Source: Paracoccaceae bacterium
GTDB lineage: Bacteria; Pseudomonadota; Alphaproteobacteria; Rhodobacterales; Rhodobacteraceae
Assembly: GCA_003447515.1 (NCBI GenBank)
Contig: DLZA01000394.1
Coordinates: 1 to 7,462, forward strand
Reading direction: 5' to 3'
DNA length: 7,462 nucleotides
Shown here: positions 1 to 7,388 of the stretch, piece after piece
Numbering within the stretch: position 1 is the first letter of the stretch
Layout of the letters: each line of letters opens with the position of its first letter
Translations under genes and position numbers: made by a program
Notes under the pieces: model-generated
Databases searched by the model: none
Told to the model about the DNA's origin: nothing
The model's input: only the letters and a program-made list of their open reading frames with translations

Positions 1-81
1 AAAGATCACAGCGTTGAAAGTGCAAAGATTCAAGAAAACGCTAATGGTGGCAACTTCCGCGCGCATTTGCGTGTAAAGTGA
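1..81 (+). CDS. C-terminal end of an unidentified protein (5' truncated by the window edge)
   Basis: The first reading frame is open from the window edge to a TGA at 79-81 and gives 26 residues ending GGNFRAHLRVK. The piece is polar, with a short beta-like end, and has no motif I can assign. A C-terminal strand of this kind could close many folds, so no function is offered. Frame 2 is also open to position 77 but gives a less protein-like composition, and frame 3 stops at once, so frame 1 is the better guess but not certain. If real, the gene converges on the leftward helicase gene across a 223-base AT-rich gap. Confidence 0.35.
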   Translation, partial: KDHSVESAKIQENANGGNFRAHLRVK

Positions 82-304
82 CATACTAAGTCGGTTATAG
101 AAATGATTTGCAAAACAATATTTTTGGATGGGAACAGATTTTCTAATCTTTTAATAATCACAAACGACTTTTGCCCAGTACGAACTACGGGTATGTGATC
201 AAAGATTTCAACTATTTATTTTTTATCCCAAAACAATAATCGGCCAAAGCCTGTTTTATAACGATTAACCTGCTTATGTACCCAGGCACACAATTACAAT
301 TCGT

Positions 305-2683
305 TTAAAATGGAATTTCATCAGGTAAAGTCACATAACTCGCAACGACTTTTTTAACACCAGCTTTATCGAACGAAATTTCCAGCTTGTCACCCTCTAT
401 CCCTACTACCGCACCATAACCAAATTTTTGGTGAAACACGCGGTCATGCATGCTAAAAGATGACACCCTCTGACTATCGATTACCAGTCCAGCACCTTCA
501 CGTGGCTGGCTCACCCCACGCTGTGCGGATCGAGCCTGCATCCGTCGCCAACCAGGTGAGTTGTAAGCATCCGCACGACTCGCCTTATCCATCAGGTCTG
601 ACCCTTTAGATAGTCCATTAAACGTAGACGCGTTGGCAGCAGCACCAAAATTTCCACCATATAATCCAGGTGGCGTCAAAACATCGACATGCTTTTCCGG
701 CAGCTCATCAATGAAGCGACTCGGCATAGATGACTGCCACTGCCCAAACACCAGACGATTAGACGCAAATGATATCGTACAAAACTCTTCTGCCCGAGTG
801 ATCCCTACATAGGCAAGGCGTCGTTCTTCCTCGACCCCTTTTAAACCACTTTCGTCCATGGACCGTTGTGATGGAAACAATCCATCCTCCCATCCTGGCA
901 GGAAAACCATGGGAAATTCCAAACCTTTAGCTGCGTGCAGGGTCATGATCGAAACTTTGGGCTGGTCGTCCTCCTGCTCATTCTCCATGATGAGGCTCAC
1001 ATGCTCCAAAAATCCTTGGAGGTTTTCAAACTGCTCCAACGCTTTCACAAGTTCTTTCAAGTTTTCGAGCCGTCCAGGTGCTTCTGGAGTTTTATCGTTT
1101 TTCCAATGTTCAGTGTACCCAGATTCTTCTAGGATCTGCTCAGCAACCTCAATATGGTTCACATTTTTGTCACGGATCTTTACAGACCAAAGGTCAAACC
1201 CCGCCACCAATTCACTCACGCCCGATAGCGCTTTACCTTTTAGTGCCCCAGTCTGTGCTGCAATCCGCGCACCTTCCATCATCGACACACGATTTTCCCG
1301 TGCTATCTGATTAATGGTTAAGATGGCCTTATCCCCAACACCACGGCGCGGCACATTCACGATACGCTCAAACGCTAGCCCATCATCAGGTGATACTGCC
1401 ACACGGAAATAGGCCATGGCATCGCGAACTTCCATCCGCTCGTAAAACCGTGGGCCACCAATCACACGGTACGGTAAGCCAATCGTCAAAAAACGATCCT
1501 CAAACACCCTCATCTGATGCGATGCACGCACAAGAATTGCCATATTTTCAGAGTTAACAGGAATATGACCACGCGTTCCATTCTGAAATGCCTCTATCTC
1601 TTCACCAATCCACCGCGCTTCTTCTTCACCATCCCAGTGCCCAATCAAACGCACCTTTTCCCCATCGTCACGATCCGTAAACAGTGTCTTACCAAGCCGC
1701 GTCTCATTGCCTGCAATCACGCCAGACGCCGCTCCCAGAATATGCTTCGTGGAACGATAATTCTGTTCCAAGCGTACCGTCTTGGCCCCAGGAAAATCTT
1801 TTTCAAAACGCAGGATGTTTCCCACCTCAGCGCCACGCCAACCATAAATCGACTGGTCGTCGTCGCCCACACAGCAAATGTTTTTATGTGTTGCCGCCAA
1901 CAAACGCAGCCACAAATACTGCGCCACGTTGGTGTCCTGATATTCATCGACCAGAATATATTTAAACCAGCGCTGATATTTAGAAAGCACATCAGGGTAT
2001 TTTTGAAAAATTTCCACAACATGAAGTAATAAATCACCAAAATCACACGCGTTCAGCACCCTAAGGCGCGCTTGATATGCCTCATACAACTCGGATCCTT
2101 TGTGATTAAATGCAGCCGCATCACTAGGCGGTACTCTGCTGGGCGTCAGCGCACGATTCTTCCACCCATCAATCAATCCTGCCAACATCCGCGGGGGCCA
2201 ACGTTTGTCGTCAATATATTCCGCCCGAATGAGCTGTTTCAAAAGCCGAATTTGATCATCTGTGTCCAAAATCGTAAAATTTGACTTAAGCCCAACCAGC
2301 TCTGCATGACGCCGCAAAAGCTTCACACATAAGCTGTGAAACGTACCAAGCCACGGCATCCCCTCCACCATTTCGCCAAGCATTCCACCTACGCGGTTCT
2401 TCATCTCACGCGCAGCTTTATTCGTGAAGGTCACAGCCAAAATCTCATTCGGGCGCGCATGGCCCGTGCTCATCAGATGCACAATCCGCGCTGTTAAAGC
2501 TTTGGTCTTACCCGTACCAGCCCCCGCAAGCATCAAAACAGGGCCATCTACCTGCTCTACTGCTTCGCGTTGCGCTGGGTTCAACCCATCCAAATAGGTA
2601 TCTGGCCGCACACCCATTGCGCGCTGCGACAAGGGGATTTTAGCTGCCGCTTCAAAGGCGTCTGATTCTTCCCAATTATTCAT
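305..2683 (-). CDS. uvrD: ATP-dependent 3'-5' DNA helicase, UvrD/PcrA family (SF1A)
   Basis: This 792-residue helicase unwinds DNA in nucleotide excision and mismatch repair and clears proteins such as RecA and stalled RNA polymerase from DNA. All SF1A motifs are visible: Q motif LNPAQREAV (34-42), Walker A GAGTGKT (54-60), motif Ia TFTNKAAREMKNRV (85-98), GTFHSLC (113-119), Walker B VDEYQD (245-250), motif III VGDDDQSIYGWRGA (272-285), motif IV EQNYRS (306-311), motif V TLHAAKGLEF (581-590) with GWEDGLFPSQRS (597-608), and motif VI EEERRLAYVGITRAE (618-632). A variable linker (about 665-740) leads to a C-terminal Tudor-like domain (about 746-785, HDRVFHQKFGYGAVVGIEGD), which in PcrA/UvrD contacts RNA polymerase. 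Length is slightly above E. coli UvrD (720), and nothing is missing. The ATG at 2683 gives the short acidic/Ala-rich lead usual in Rhodobacteraceae homologues, but has only a poor Shine-Dalgarno (GCTAAG). The next ATG (Met23) has none. An upstream LexA-type box suggests SOS induction. Rep is less likely given the RNA polymerase-binding tail. Confidence 0.97.
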   Translation of the reverse strand: MNNWEESDAFEAAAKIPLSQRAMGVRPDTYLDGLNPAQREAVEQVDGPVLMLAGAGTGKTKALTARIVHLMSTGHARPNEILAVTFTNKAAREMKNRVGGMLGEMVEGMPWLGTFHSLCVKLLRRHAELVGLKSNFTILDTDDQIRLLKQLIRAEYIDDKRWPPRMLAGLIDGWKNRALTPSRVPPSDAAAFNHKGSELYEAYQARLRVLNACDFGDLLLHVVEIFQKYPDVLSKYQRWFKYILVDEYQDTNVAQYLWLRLLAATHKNICCVGDDDQSIYGWRGAEVGNILRFEKDFPGAKTVRLEQNYRSTKHILGAASGVIAGNETRLGKTLFTDRDDGEKVRLIGHWDGEEEARWIGEEIEAFQNGTRGHIPVNSENMAILVRASHQMRVFEDRFLTIGLPYRVIGGPRFYERMEVRDAMAYFRVAVSPDDGLAFERIVNVPRRGVGDKAILTINQIARENRVSMMEGARIAAQTGALKGKALSGVSELVAGFDLWSVKIRDKNVNHIEVAEQILEESGYTEHWKNDKTPEAPGRLENLKELVKALEQFENLQGFLEHVSLIMENEQEDDQPKVSIMTLHAAKGLEFPMVFLPGWEDGLFPSQRSMDESGLKGVEEERRLAYVGITRAEEFCTISFASNRLVFGQWQSSMPSRFIDELPEKHVDVLTPPGLYGGNFGAAANASTFNGLSKGSDLMDKASRADAYNSPGWRRMQARSAQRGVSQPREGAGLVIDSQRVSSFSMHDRVFHQKFGYGAVVGIEGDKLEISFDKAGVKKVVASYVTLPDEIPF

Positions 2684-2725
2684 AAGCGTAAACTTAGCTG
2701 TTCAATGAAATAAGATAAAGCACGT

Positions 2726-2740
2726 GTTCGCAAAATGTTC
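2726..2740 (-). promoter_or_regulatory. Candidate LexA (SOS) box of alphaproteobacterial type upstream of uvrD
   Basis: On the minus strand the sequence reads GAAC-ATTTTGC-GAAC, a perfect GAAC-N7-GAAC direct repeat (GTTC-N7-GTTC on the plus strand). This is the established LexA operator form in alphaproteobacteria such as Rhodobacter and Rhizobium, different from the E. coli CTGT-N8-ACAG box. It ends 42 bases before the uvrD start codon, where a bound repressor would block RNA polymerase. It lies about 145 bases from pyc, so control of uvrD is the simpler reading. I did not find a convincing -35/-10 pair around it. Confidence 0.7.
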
Positions 2741-2775
2741 TTTTCATTTATTGCGCAAAAAGCGTTACTTCTGCA

Positions 2776-2792
2776 CAGTTAACGTTAAACTG
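2776..2792. promoter_or_regulatory. CG-centred palindrome, candidate operator in the uvrD-pyc divergent region
   Basis: The 17 bases CAGTTAACGTTAAACTG contain a perfect 10-base palindrome TTAACGTTAA (2779-2788). The outer CAG/CTG arms also pair if one extra A on the right side is bulged. A palindrome with a central CG is the usual form of LacI-family operators. It lies about 95 bases from each start codon, near the midpoint of the gap. That spacing suits a transcription factor site for pyc, but no clear promoter elements were found to anchor it. The binding protein is unknown. Confidence 0.4.
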
Positions 2793-2874
2793 GTTTGTTT
2801 ATCTAGCCAATTACCACATTCGTTTGTAACAAAGCTACGTAAGTGCTCCAATCGTCGCAAACATTCCACCTGAC

Positions 2875-2878
2875 AGGA
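2875..2878 (+). promoter_or_regulatory. Ribosome binding site of pyc
   Basis: AGGA lies 8 bases before the ATG at 2887. It supports that start, which is also where family similarity begins (KILIANRGEIAIR from residue 6). Confidence 0.7.
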
Positions 2879-2886
2879 TTGCATAA

Positions 2887-5800
2887 ATGAAAAATTTTTC
2901 CAAAATTCTGATCGCAAATCGGGGCGAAATCGCCATCCGTATAATGCGTGCCGCCAATGAAATGGGAAAAAAAACAGTCACGATATATGCAGAAGAGGAC
3001 AAACTAAGTCTCCACAGATTCAAAGCAGATGAGGCATACAAAATTGGAGAAGGCCTTGGTCCAGTTGCCGCATACCTTGAAATCGAAGAAATTATTCGCA
3101 TCGCCAAAATGTCTGGCGCAGACGCGGTTCATCCTGGTTATGGCCTACTGTCAGAGAACCCCGATTTTGTCGATGCCTGCACAAAAGCCGGTCTTAATTT
3201 TATCGGCCCAAAAGCAGACACAATGCGCCAATTAGGCGACAAAGCTTCGGCTCGCCGCGTGGCAATGGAAGCAGGTGTTCCAGTGATCCCAGCCACCGAC
3301 GTGTTGCCAGACGACATGAAACAAGTGCACAAAATGGCGGCTGCAGTAGGCTATCCATTCATGCTCAAAGCGTCGTGGGGCGGTGGTGGTCGCGGGATGC
3401 GCCCTATCATGTCCCCAGACGAATTGGAAGCAAAAGTGATAGAAGGCCGGCGCGAAGCCGAAGCAGCGTTCGGCAACGGAGAAGGTTATTTGGAACGCCT
3501 TATTCAACGCGCCCGCCACGTCGAAGTCCAAATCCTTGGCGATAAACATGGGGAGATTTACCACCTTTGGGAACGAGATTGCTCTGTCCAACGCCGCAAC
3601 CAAAAGGTTGTGGAGCGGGCTCCTGCTCCCTACCTATCCGAAGAACAACGCAAGAAGCTTTGCACGTTGGGTCGTAAAATCTGTGCACATGTAGGATACG
3701 AATGTGCAGGAACAGTCGAATTCCTAATGGACATGGAAACAGAGGAATTCTTTTTCATCGAGGTAAATCCCCGTGTTCAAGTAGAACACACCGTTACTGA
3801 AGAAGTCACAGGAATAGATATCGTCCGCTCTCAGATCCGCATCGCTGAAGGCGCGACACTGGCGGATGCAACGGGTGTGAAATCCCAAGCAAGCATACAA
3901 TTACGCGGCCACGCCATGCAATGTCGCGTTACAACCGAAGACCCGCAAAACAACTTTATTCCAGATTATGGCCGCATCACTGCCTATCGTGGAGCCACAG
4001 GCATGGGCATCCGTCTCGATGGTGGCACGGCTTATTCCGGCGCAGTCATCACCCGCTACTATGACTCACTCTTGGAAAAAGTCACAGCTTGGGCCCCCAC
4101 GCCTGAGGAAACCATCGCTCGCATGGATCGAGCACTCCGAGAATTCCGTATCCGTGGTGTGTCCACCAACATCGCTTTCGTCGAAAACCTCCTCAAGCAC
4201 GAAACCTTTCTCAACAACAGCTACACAACTAAATTTATCGACACGACACCGGAACTCTTCCAATTTAAAAAGCGCCGCGACCGTGCTACCAAAATTTTGA
4301 CGTACGTCGCTGACATCACAGTGAACGGGCACCCAGATGTGGAAGGCCGCCCAAAGCCATTCGTGACGGCAAATGCCCCAAAGGCCCCTACCAACCGAGC
4401 CGATGCACCTCCCAAAGGCACACGCAATCTACTCGAAGAAAGTGGTGCACAAGCGGTTGTGGACTGGCTCGCTGATCAGAAACAATTACTTTTAACAGAC
4501 ACAACAATGCGCGATGGTCATCAATCGCTGCTTGCCACCCGTATGCGGTCCCACGACATGATCAAAGTGGCTAACACTTACTCTTTCAATCTGCCACAGC
4601 TTTTCAGTGTAGAATGCTGGGGCGGAGCAACCTTTGATGTCGCCTACCGTTTTTTGCAAGAATGCCCGTGGCAGCGCCTGCGAGACCTGCGTGCTCGGAT
4701 GCCAAATCTGATGACACAGATGCTGCTGCGTGGATCAAACGGGGTTGGTTACACCAACTATCCAGACAACGTGGTGCGGGAATTTGTGCGTCAAGCAGCA
4801 AGGACAGGCATCGATGTCTTTCGTGTATTCGATAGCCTGAACTGGGTTGATAACATGCGCGTCGCAATGGACGCTGTGATTGAAAACGGTAAAATTTGCG
4901 AGGGCACAATCTGTTACACAGGTGATATTTTGGACCCTGATCGTGCCAAGTATGATCTGAATTACTATACGAATATGGGGAAAGAGCTGAAAGCTGCAGG
5001 TGCGCACCTTATTGGACTAAAAGATATGGCCGGTTTATTAAAACCAGCCGCTGCTAGCGTGTTGATCAAGGCGCTGAAGGAAGAGGTTGGTCTGCCAATC
5101 CACTTTCACACACACGACACTTCGGGCATCGCTGGAGCAACCATCCTAGCTGCCACCGAGGCAGGCGTAGATGTTGTAGACGTTGCGATGGATGCATTCT
5201 CTGGTGGCACATCCCAGCCCTGCCTTGGCTCCATTGTGGAGAGCCTGCATCACACAGATCGCAGTACAGGCATTGACATGAAAGCTGTACGCGAAATTTC
5301 AAACTATTGGGAAGGAGTACGCGCGCAATATTCTGCATTCGATAGCGGTCTCTCCGCACCAGCATCTGAAATTTACCTGCACGAAATGCCCGGTGGTCAA
5401 TTCACAAACCTCAAAGCGCAAGCACGGTCTTTAGGATTAGAGGATCGCTGGTCCAAGATAGCCCAAACCTACGCTGACGTGAACCAAATGTTTGGCGATA
5501 TTGTCAAAGTTACGCCATCGTCAAAAGTAGTAGGCGACATGGCCCTCATGATGGTCTCCCAAAACCTTACACGCACAGATGTGGAAAACCCCAAAACAGA
5601 CGTGGCGTTTCCGGACAGTGTAGTCGAAATGATGCGCGGAAATCTTGGCCAACCTCCGGGCGGATTCCCCAAAAAAATTCAGTCCAAAATCCTAAAAGGA
5701 GACACCCCAGCCACCACACGGCCGGGTGCGCACATGGAACCGGTTGATCTAGATGAAACCAGAAAAGAACTCTCCGAGATGCTCGAAGGCTTCAGCGTAG

Positions 5801-6330
5801 ACGGAGAGGACCTAAACGGTTACCTGATGTACCCCAAGGTCTTTCTCGATTACATGGGCCGGCACCGCACTTATGGTCCAGTGCGCACCTTGCCAACAAA
5901 AACTTTCTTCTACGGCATGGCACCGGCAGAACAAATCAGCGTTGAGATCGACCCAGGCAAAACACTCGAAATTCGTCTGCAAGCCATTGGTGAAACTGAT
6001 GAGAATGGCGAAGCTCGCGTTTTTTTCGAATTGAACGGCCAACCTCGTACCATCCGCGTCACTAACCGCAAGGTAGCAGCCAACGCCACTAAGCGTCCCA
6101 AAGCCCAAGCCGGTGTTAACACCCAAATCGGCGCGCCAATGCCAGGTGTAATTTCATCAGTGGCCGTGGTAGCCGGCCAAAAAGTAAAATCAGGCGTTAT
6201 GCTACTGACCATCGAGGCGATGAAAATGGAAACTGGCATCCACGCCGAAATCGATGGGATTATTAAAGCCATCCACGCCCCAGCAGGCAGCCAAGTAGAT
6301 GCAAAGGACCTATTGATTGAGTTTGAGTAG
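2887..6330 (+). CDS. pyc: Pyruvate carboxylase (single-chain, biotin-dependent)
   Basis: This cytoplasmic enzyme makes oxaloacetate from pyruvate, bicarbonate and ATP, refilling the TCA cycle and feeding gluconeogenesis. At 1147 residues it has the normal length for the one-chain form. Residues 1-450 are biotin carboxylase: N-terminal KILIANRGEIAIR (6-18), ATP-grasp glycine loop KASWGGGGRGM (161-171), ERDCSVQRRNQKVVE (229-243) and catalytic EVNPRVQVEH (292-301). About 533-800 is the carboxyltransferase barrel: TDTTMRDGHQS (537-547), the lysine to be carboxylated in GLKDMAGL (Lys712), metal ligands Asp543, His741 and His743 (HTHD), and Thr876 in KVTPSSK for proton transfer. The C-terminal domain (about 1078-1147) carries biotinyl Lys1113 in EAMKMET, 34 residues from the end, as is usual. 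The regions flanking the carboxyltransferase should form the tetramerisation/allosteric domain that binds acetyl-CoA in relatives. All key residues are present. A Pro/Ala-rich linker (about 486-512) is the least conserved-looking part. The phosphodiesterase gene abuts it downstream. Oxaloacetate decarboxylase is excluded by the intact biotin carboxylase half. Confidence 0.98.
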   Translation: MKNFSKILIANRGEIAIRIMRAANEMGKKTVTIYAEEDKLSLHRFKADEAYKIGEGLGPVAAYLEIEEIIRIAKMSGADAVHPGYGLLSENPDFVDACTKAGLNFIGPKADTMRQLGDKASARRVAMEAGVPVIPATDVLPDDMKQVHKMAAAVGYPFMLKASWGGGGRGMRPIMSPDELEAKVIEGRREAEAAFGNGEGYLERLIQRARHVEVQILGDKHGEIYHLWERDCSVQRRNQKVVERAPAPYLSEEQRKKLCTLGRKICAHVGYECAGTVEFLMDMETEEFFFIEVNPRVQVEHTVTEEVTGIDIVRSQIRIAEGATLADATGVKSQASIQLRGHAMQCRVTTEDPQNNFIPDYGRITAYRGATGMGIRLDGGTAYSGAVITRYYDSLLEKVTAWAPTPEETIARMDRALREFRIRGVSTNIAFVENLLKHETFLNNSYTTKFIDTTPELFQFKKRRDRATKILTYVADITVNGHPDVEGRPKPFVTANAPKAPTNRADAPPKGTRNLLEESGAQAVVDWLADQKQLLLTDTTMRDGHQSLLATRMRSHDMIKVANTYSFNLPQLFSVECWGGATFDVAYRFLQECPWQRLRDLRARMPNLMTQMLLRGSNGVGYTNYPDNVVREFVRQAARTGIDVFRVFDSLNWVDNMRVAMDAVIENGKICEGTICYTGDILDPDRAKYDLNYYTNMGKELKAAGAHLIGLKDMAGLLKPAAASVLIKALKEEVGLPIHFHTHDTSGIAGATILAATEAGVDVVDVAMDAFSGGTSQPCLGSIVESLHHTDRSTGIDMKAVREISNYWEGVRAQYSAFDSGLSAPASEIYLHEMPGGQFTNLKAQARSLGLEDRWSKIAQTYADVNQMFGDIVKVTPSSKVVGDMALMMVSQNLTRTDVENPKTDVAFPDSVVEMMRGNLGQPPGGFPKKIQSKILKGDTPATTRPGAHMEPVDLDETRKELSEMLEGFSVDGEDLNGYLMYPKVFLDYMGRHRTYGPVRTLPTKTFFYGMAPAEQISVEIDPGKTLEIRLQAIGETDENGEARVFFELNGQPRTIRVTNRKVAANATKRPKAQAGVNTQIGAPMPGVISSVAVVAGQKVKSGVMLLTIEAMKMETGIHAEIDGIIKAIHAPAGSQVDAKDLLIEFE

Positions 6331-7167
6331 ATGAGCATGGTAAAAATTTTGGCCCTCACTGACATCCATATGAAAGCGGCGGGCCGGACAATCATTGGCC
6401 TCGATCCCTACGAAAACTTCAAACGCGGATTTAACCACGCGGTCTCTCGGCATCCAGACGCAAAACGTATAATCCTCATGGGTGACCTTACCAACTCTGG
6501 TACGATGAACGAATATACCCGCGTGGCAGAAATCATTGCGGACTGCCAAATCCCGATTACGCTCATGTGCGGAAACCACGATCAAAGAAACAACCTTACC
6601 GCAGCCTTTCCTAATACACCCACAGACAACAACGGTTTTGTCCAAGACGCATTTATTTACGGCAACACCCGTGTTTTAACAACCGACACACAATTCGGCC
6701 CACCTTTCCTCTCCTACGCACATCTTGGACAATACTGCGAAAAACGCTTCGCTTGGCTGCTTGACCAGTTACAACAGGCTAAGTTAGCCAGACAATCTGT
6801 CGCCCTGTTCGCCCATCACCCACCTATGAAAGTTGGATTTAAAGGTATGGACCAAATTCGGATGCGCGACGACAAACGCATGTTAGAAACACTTACAACT
6901 GCTGGCGTTCCCGTACATTTCCTGTGTGGCCACATTCACCGCACCATTTCAGGCAGCTGGCATGGACACGGCTTTACCGTTTTCAAAAGTACCTGCCATC
7001 AAATGCCTCTGGCCTTTGAAAACCCAGATTTGTCGCTGTCCACCGCAGAACCTGCAGCCTATGGTGTAATTCTCCTAACGAACGAAGGAATCATTGCTCA
7101 TAGTGAAGATTTTGACATTGCAGAGGACGACGTGCAGCCCGCAACTGAAGCTATGCCGAACACGTAA
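6331..7167 (+). CDS. Metallophosphoesterase, GpdQ/CpdA-like (class III cyclic nucleotide phosphodiesterase group)
   Basis: This 278-residue protein shows the full dinuclear metallophosphoesterase ligand set: DIH (Asp11, His13), GDLTNSG (Asp52), GNHD (Asn82, His83), AHHPP (His162) and GHIH (His201, His203). A CHQMPL motif (222-227) matches in place the VHQVP segment of GpdQ, and the length is close to GpdQ (about 274) and CpdA. Known members hydrolyse cyclic nucleotides (cAMP) or glycerophosphodiesters, and the sequence does not settle which. No signal peptide or membrane segment is seen, so it should be cytoplasmic. The last 20 residues are acidic and probably disordered. The ATG directly follows the TAG of pyc with no spacer and only weak GAG-type Shine-Dalgarno sequence inside the end of pyc, so translation is probably coupled. 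A second ATG at 6337 (Met3) could be the true start. It has no promoter of its own that I can see and is probably co-transcribed with pyc. Confidence 0.9.
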   Translation: MSMVKILALTDIHMKAAGRTIIGLDPYENFKRGFNHAVSRHPDAKRIILMGDLTNSGTMNEYTRVAEIIADCQIPITLMCGNHDQRNNLTAAFPNTPTDNNGFVQDAFIYGNTRVLTTDTQFGPPFLSYAHLGQYCEKRFAWLLDQLQQAKLARQSVALFAHHPPMKVGFKGMDQIRMRDDKRMLETLTTAGVPVHFLCGHIHRTISGSWHGHGFTVFKSTCHQMPLAFENPDLSLSTAEPAAYGVILLTNEGIIAHSEDFDIAEDDVQPATEAMPNT

Positions 7168-7209
7168 GCACGCCATTGAACTTTTTCGCCATATCAATGC
7201 ATTTTCCAC

Positions 7210-7239
7210 TTGCTCTTTGCGCCACGCACTCGTTATAGA
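7210..7239 (+). promoter_or_regulatory. Probable sigma-70-type promoter of the tRNA-Gly gene
   Basis: A TTGCTC hexamer (7210-7215, as -35) and a TATAGA hexamer (7234-7239, as -10) are separated by 18 bases. The expected start would be near 7246, about 12 bases before the mature tRNA 5' end, which is a usual leader length. The match is fair rather than strong, and the call rests partly on its position in the gap between the phosphodiesterase stop and the tRNA. Confidence 0.5.
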
Positions 7240-7257
7240 AAGCGTCACGAAAAGGAT

Positions 7258-7332
7258 GCGGGCGTAGCTCAGGGGTAGAGCATAACCTTGCCAAGGTTAG
7301 GGTCGTGAGTTCGAATCTCATCGCCCGCTCCA
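7258..7332 (+). tRNA. tRNA-Gly (anticodon GCC), CCA end encoded
   Basis: A complete cloverleaf can be drawn. The acceptor stem is GCGGGCG (7258-7264) with CGCCCGC (7322-7328). The D arm is GCTC/GAGC with loop AGGGGTA. The anticodon stem TAACC/GGTTA (7283-7287, 7295-7299) holds loop TTGCCAA with anticodon GCC at 7290-7292. The T arm is GTGAG/CTCAT with the invariant TTCGAAT loop, including one G-U pair. The discriminator base is U (7329), as expected for bacterial glycine tRNA, and CCA follows at 7330-7332. The tRNA reads GGC and GGU codons. It is on the same strand as pyc and the phosphodiesterase, 90 bases after the latter, and probably has its own promoter. Confidence 0.97.
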
Positions 7333-7373
7333 TTTCGTACTTCTAATGTCTTCGCTGGAATTAAAGCCCGAGC

Positions 7374-7388
7374 CGGTTAGCGTAGCCG
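7374..7388 (+). terminator. Weak candidate terminator hairpin downstream of tRNA-Gly
   Basis: CGGTTA (7374-7379), loop GCG and TAGCCG (7383-7388) form a six-pair stem with one G-U pair, followed by TATTTA. The stem is short and the T tract is poor. It is listed only because it lies 41 bases after the tRNA, where transcription has to stop or be processed. The rest of 7333-7462 shows no supported gene. Confidence 0.2.

Noticed and set aside
136..149. AGATT-TTCT-AATCT hairpin followed by TTTAAT, as a terminator for the gene ending at 81
   Set aside because: Five pairs, almost all A-T, with an interrupted T tract are too weak for a credible intrinsic terminator.
103..198. A 31-codon plus-strand open frame (ATG at 103, TGA at 196-198) in the AT-rich gap
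   Set aside because: It has no Shine-Dalgarno sequence upstream (TCGGTTATAGAA) and no recognisable features, and a frame this short is expected by chance.
1517..2029. A 170-residue open frame on the plus strand inside uvrD
   Set aside because: It lies antisense to the helicase core between motifs II and V, has no recognisable domain or ribosome site, and is fully explained as a shadow of the real gene.
2823..2833. TTTGT-A-ACAAA inverted repeat near pyc as an operator
   Set aside because: The arms are five A/T-rich bases and such repeats are common by chance. The palindrome at 2776-2792 is the better candidate.
5910..6395. A 161-residue minus-strand open frame across the 3' end of pyc and the start of the phosphodiesterase
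   Set aside because: It is antisense to the biotin carboxyl carrier domain and the DIH motif, both clearly real. The composition is that of a reverse-complement shadow.
7174..7199. CATTGA/TCAATG inverted repeat after the phosphodiesterase stop, as an operon terminator
   Set aside because: Six pairs around a 14-base loop, with only ATTTT downstream, make a poor hairpin and are consistent with chance.
7151..7333. A 60-residue minus-strand frame opposite the tRNA-Gly gene, starting MERAMRFELTTLTLARLCS
   Set aside because: It is the antisense translation of the tRNA and its flanks. Peptides of this form (RFELTT...LARL.STPELRP) are a well-known misannotation that recurs wherever tRNA-Gly is translated on the wrong strand.
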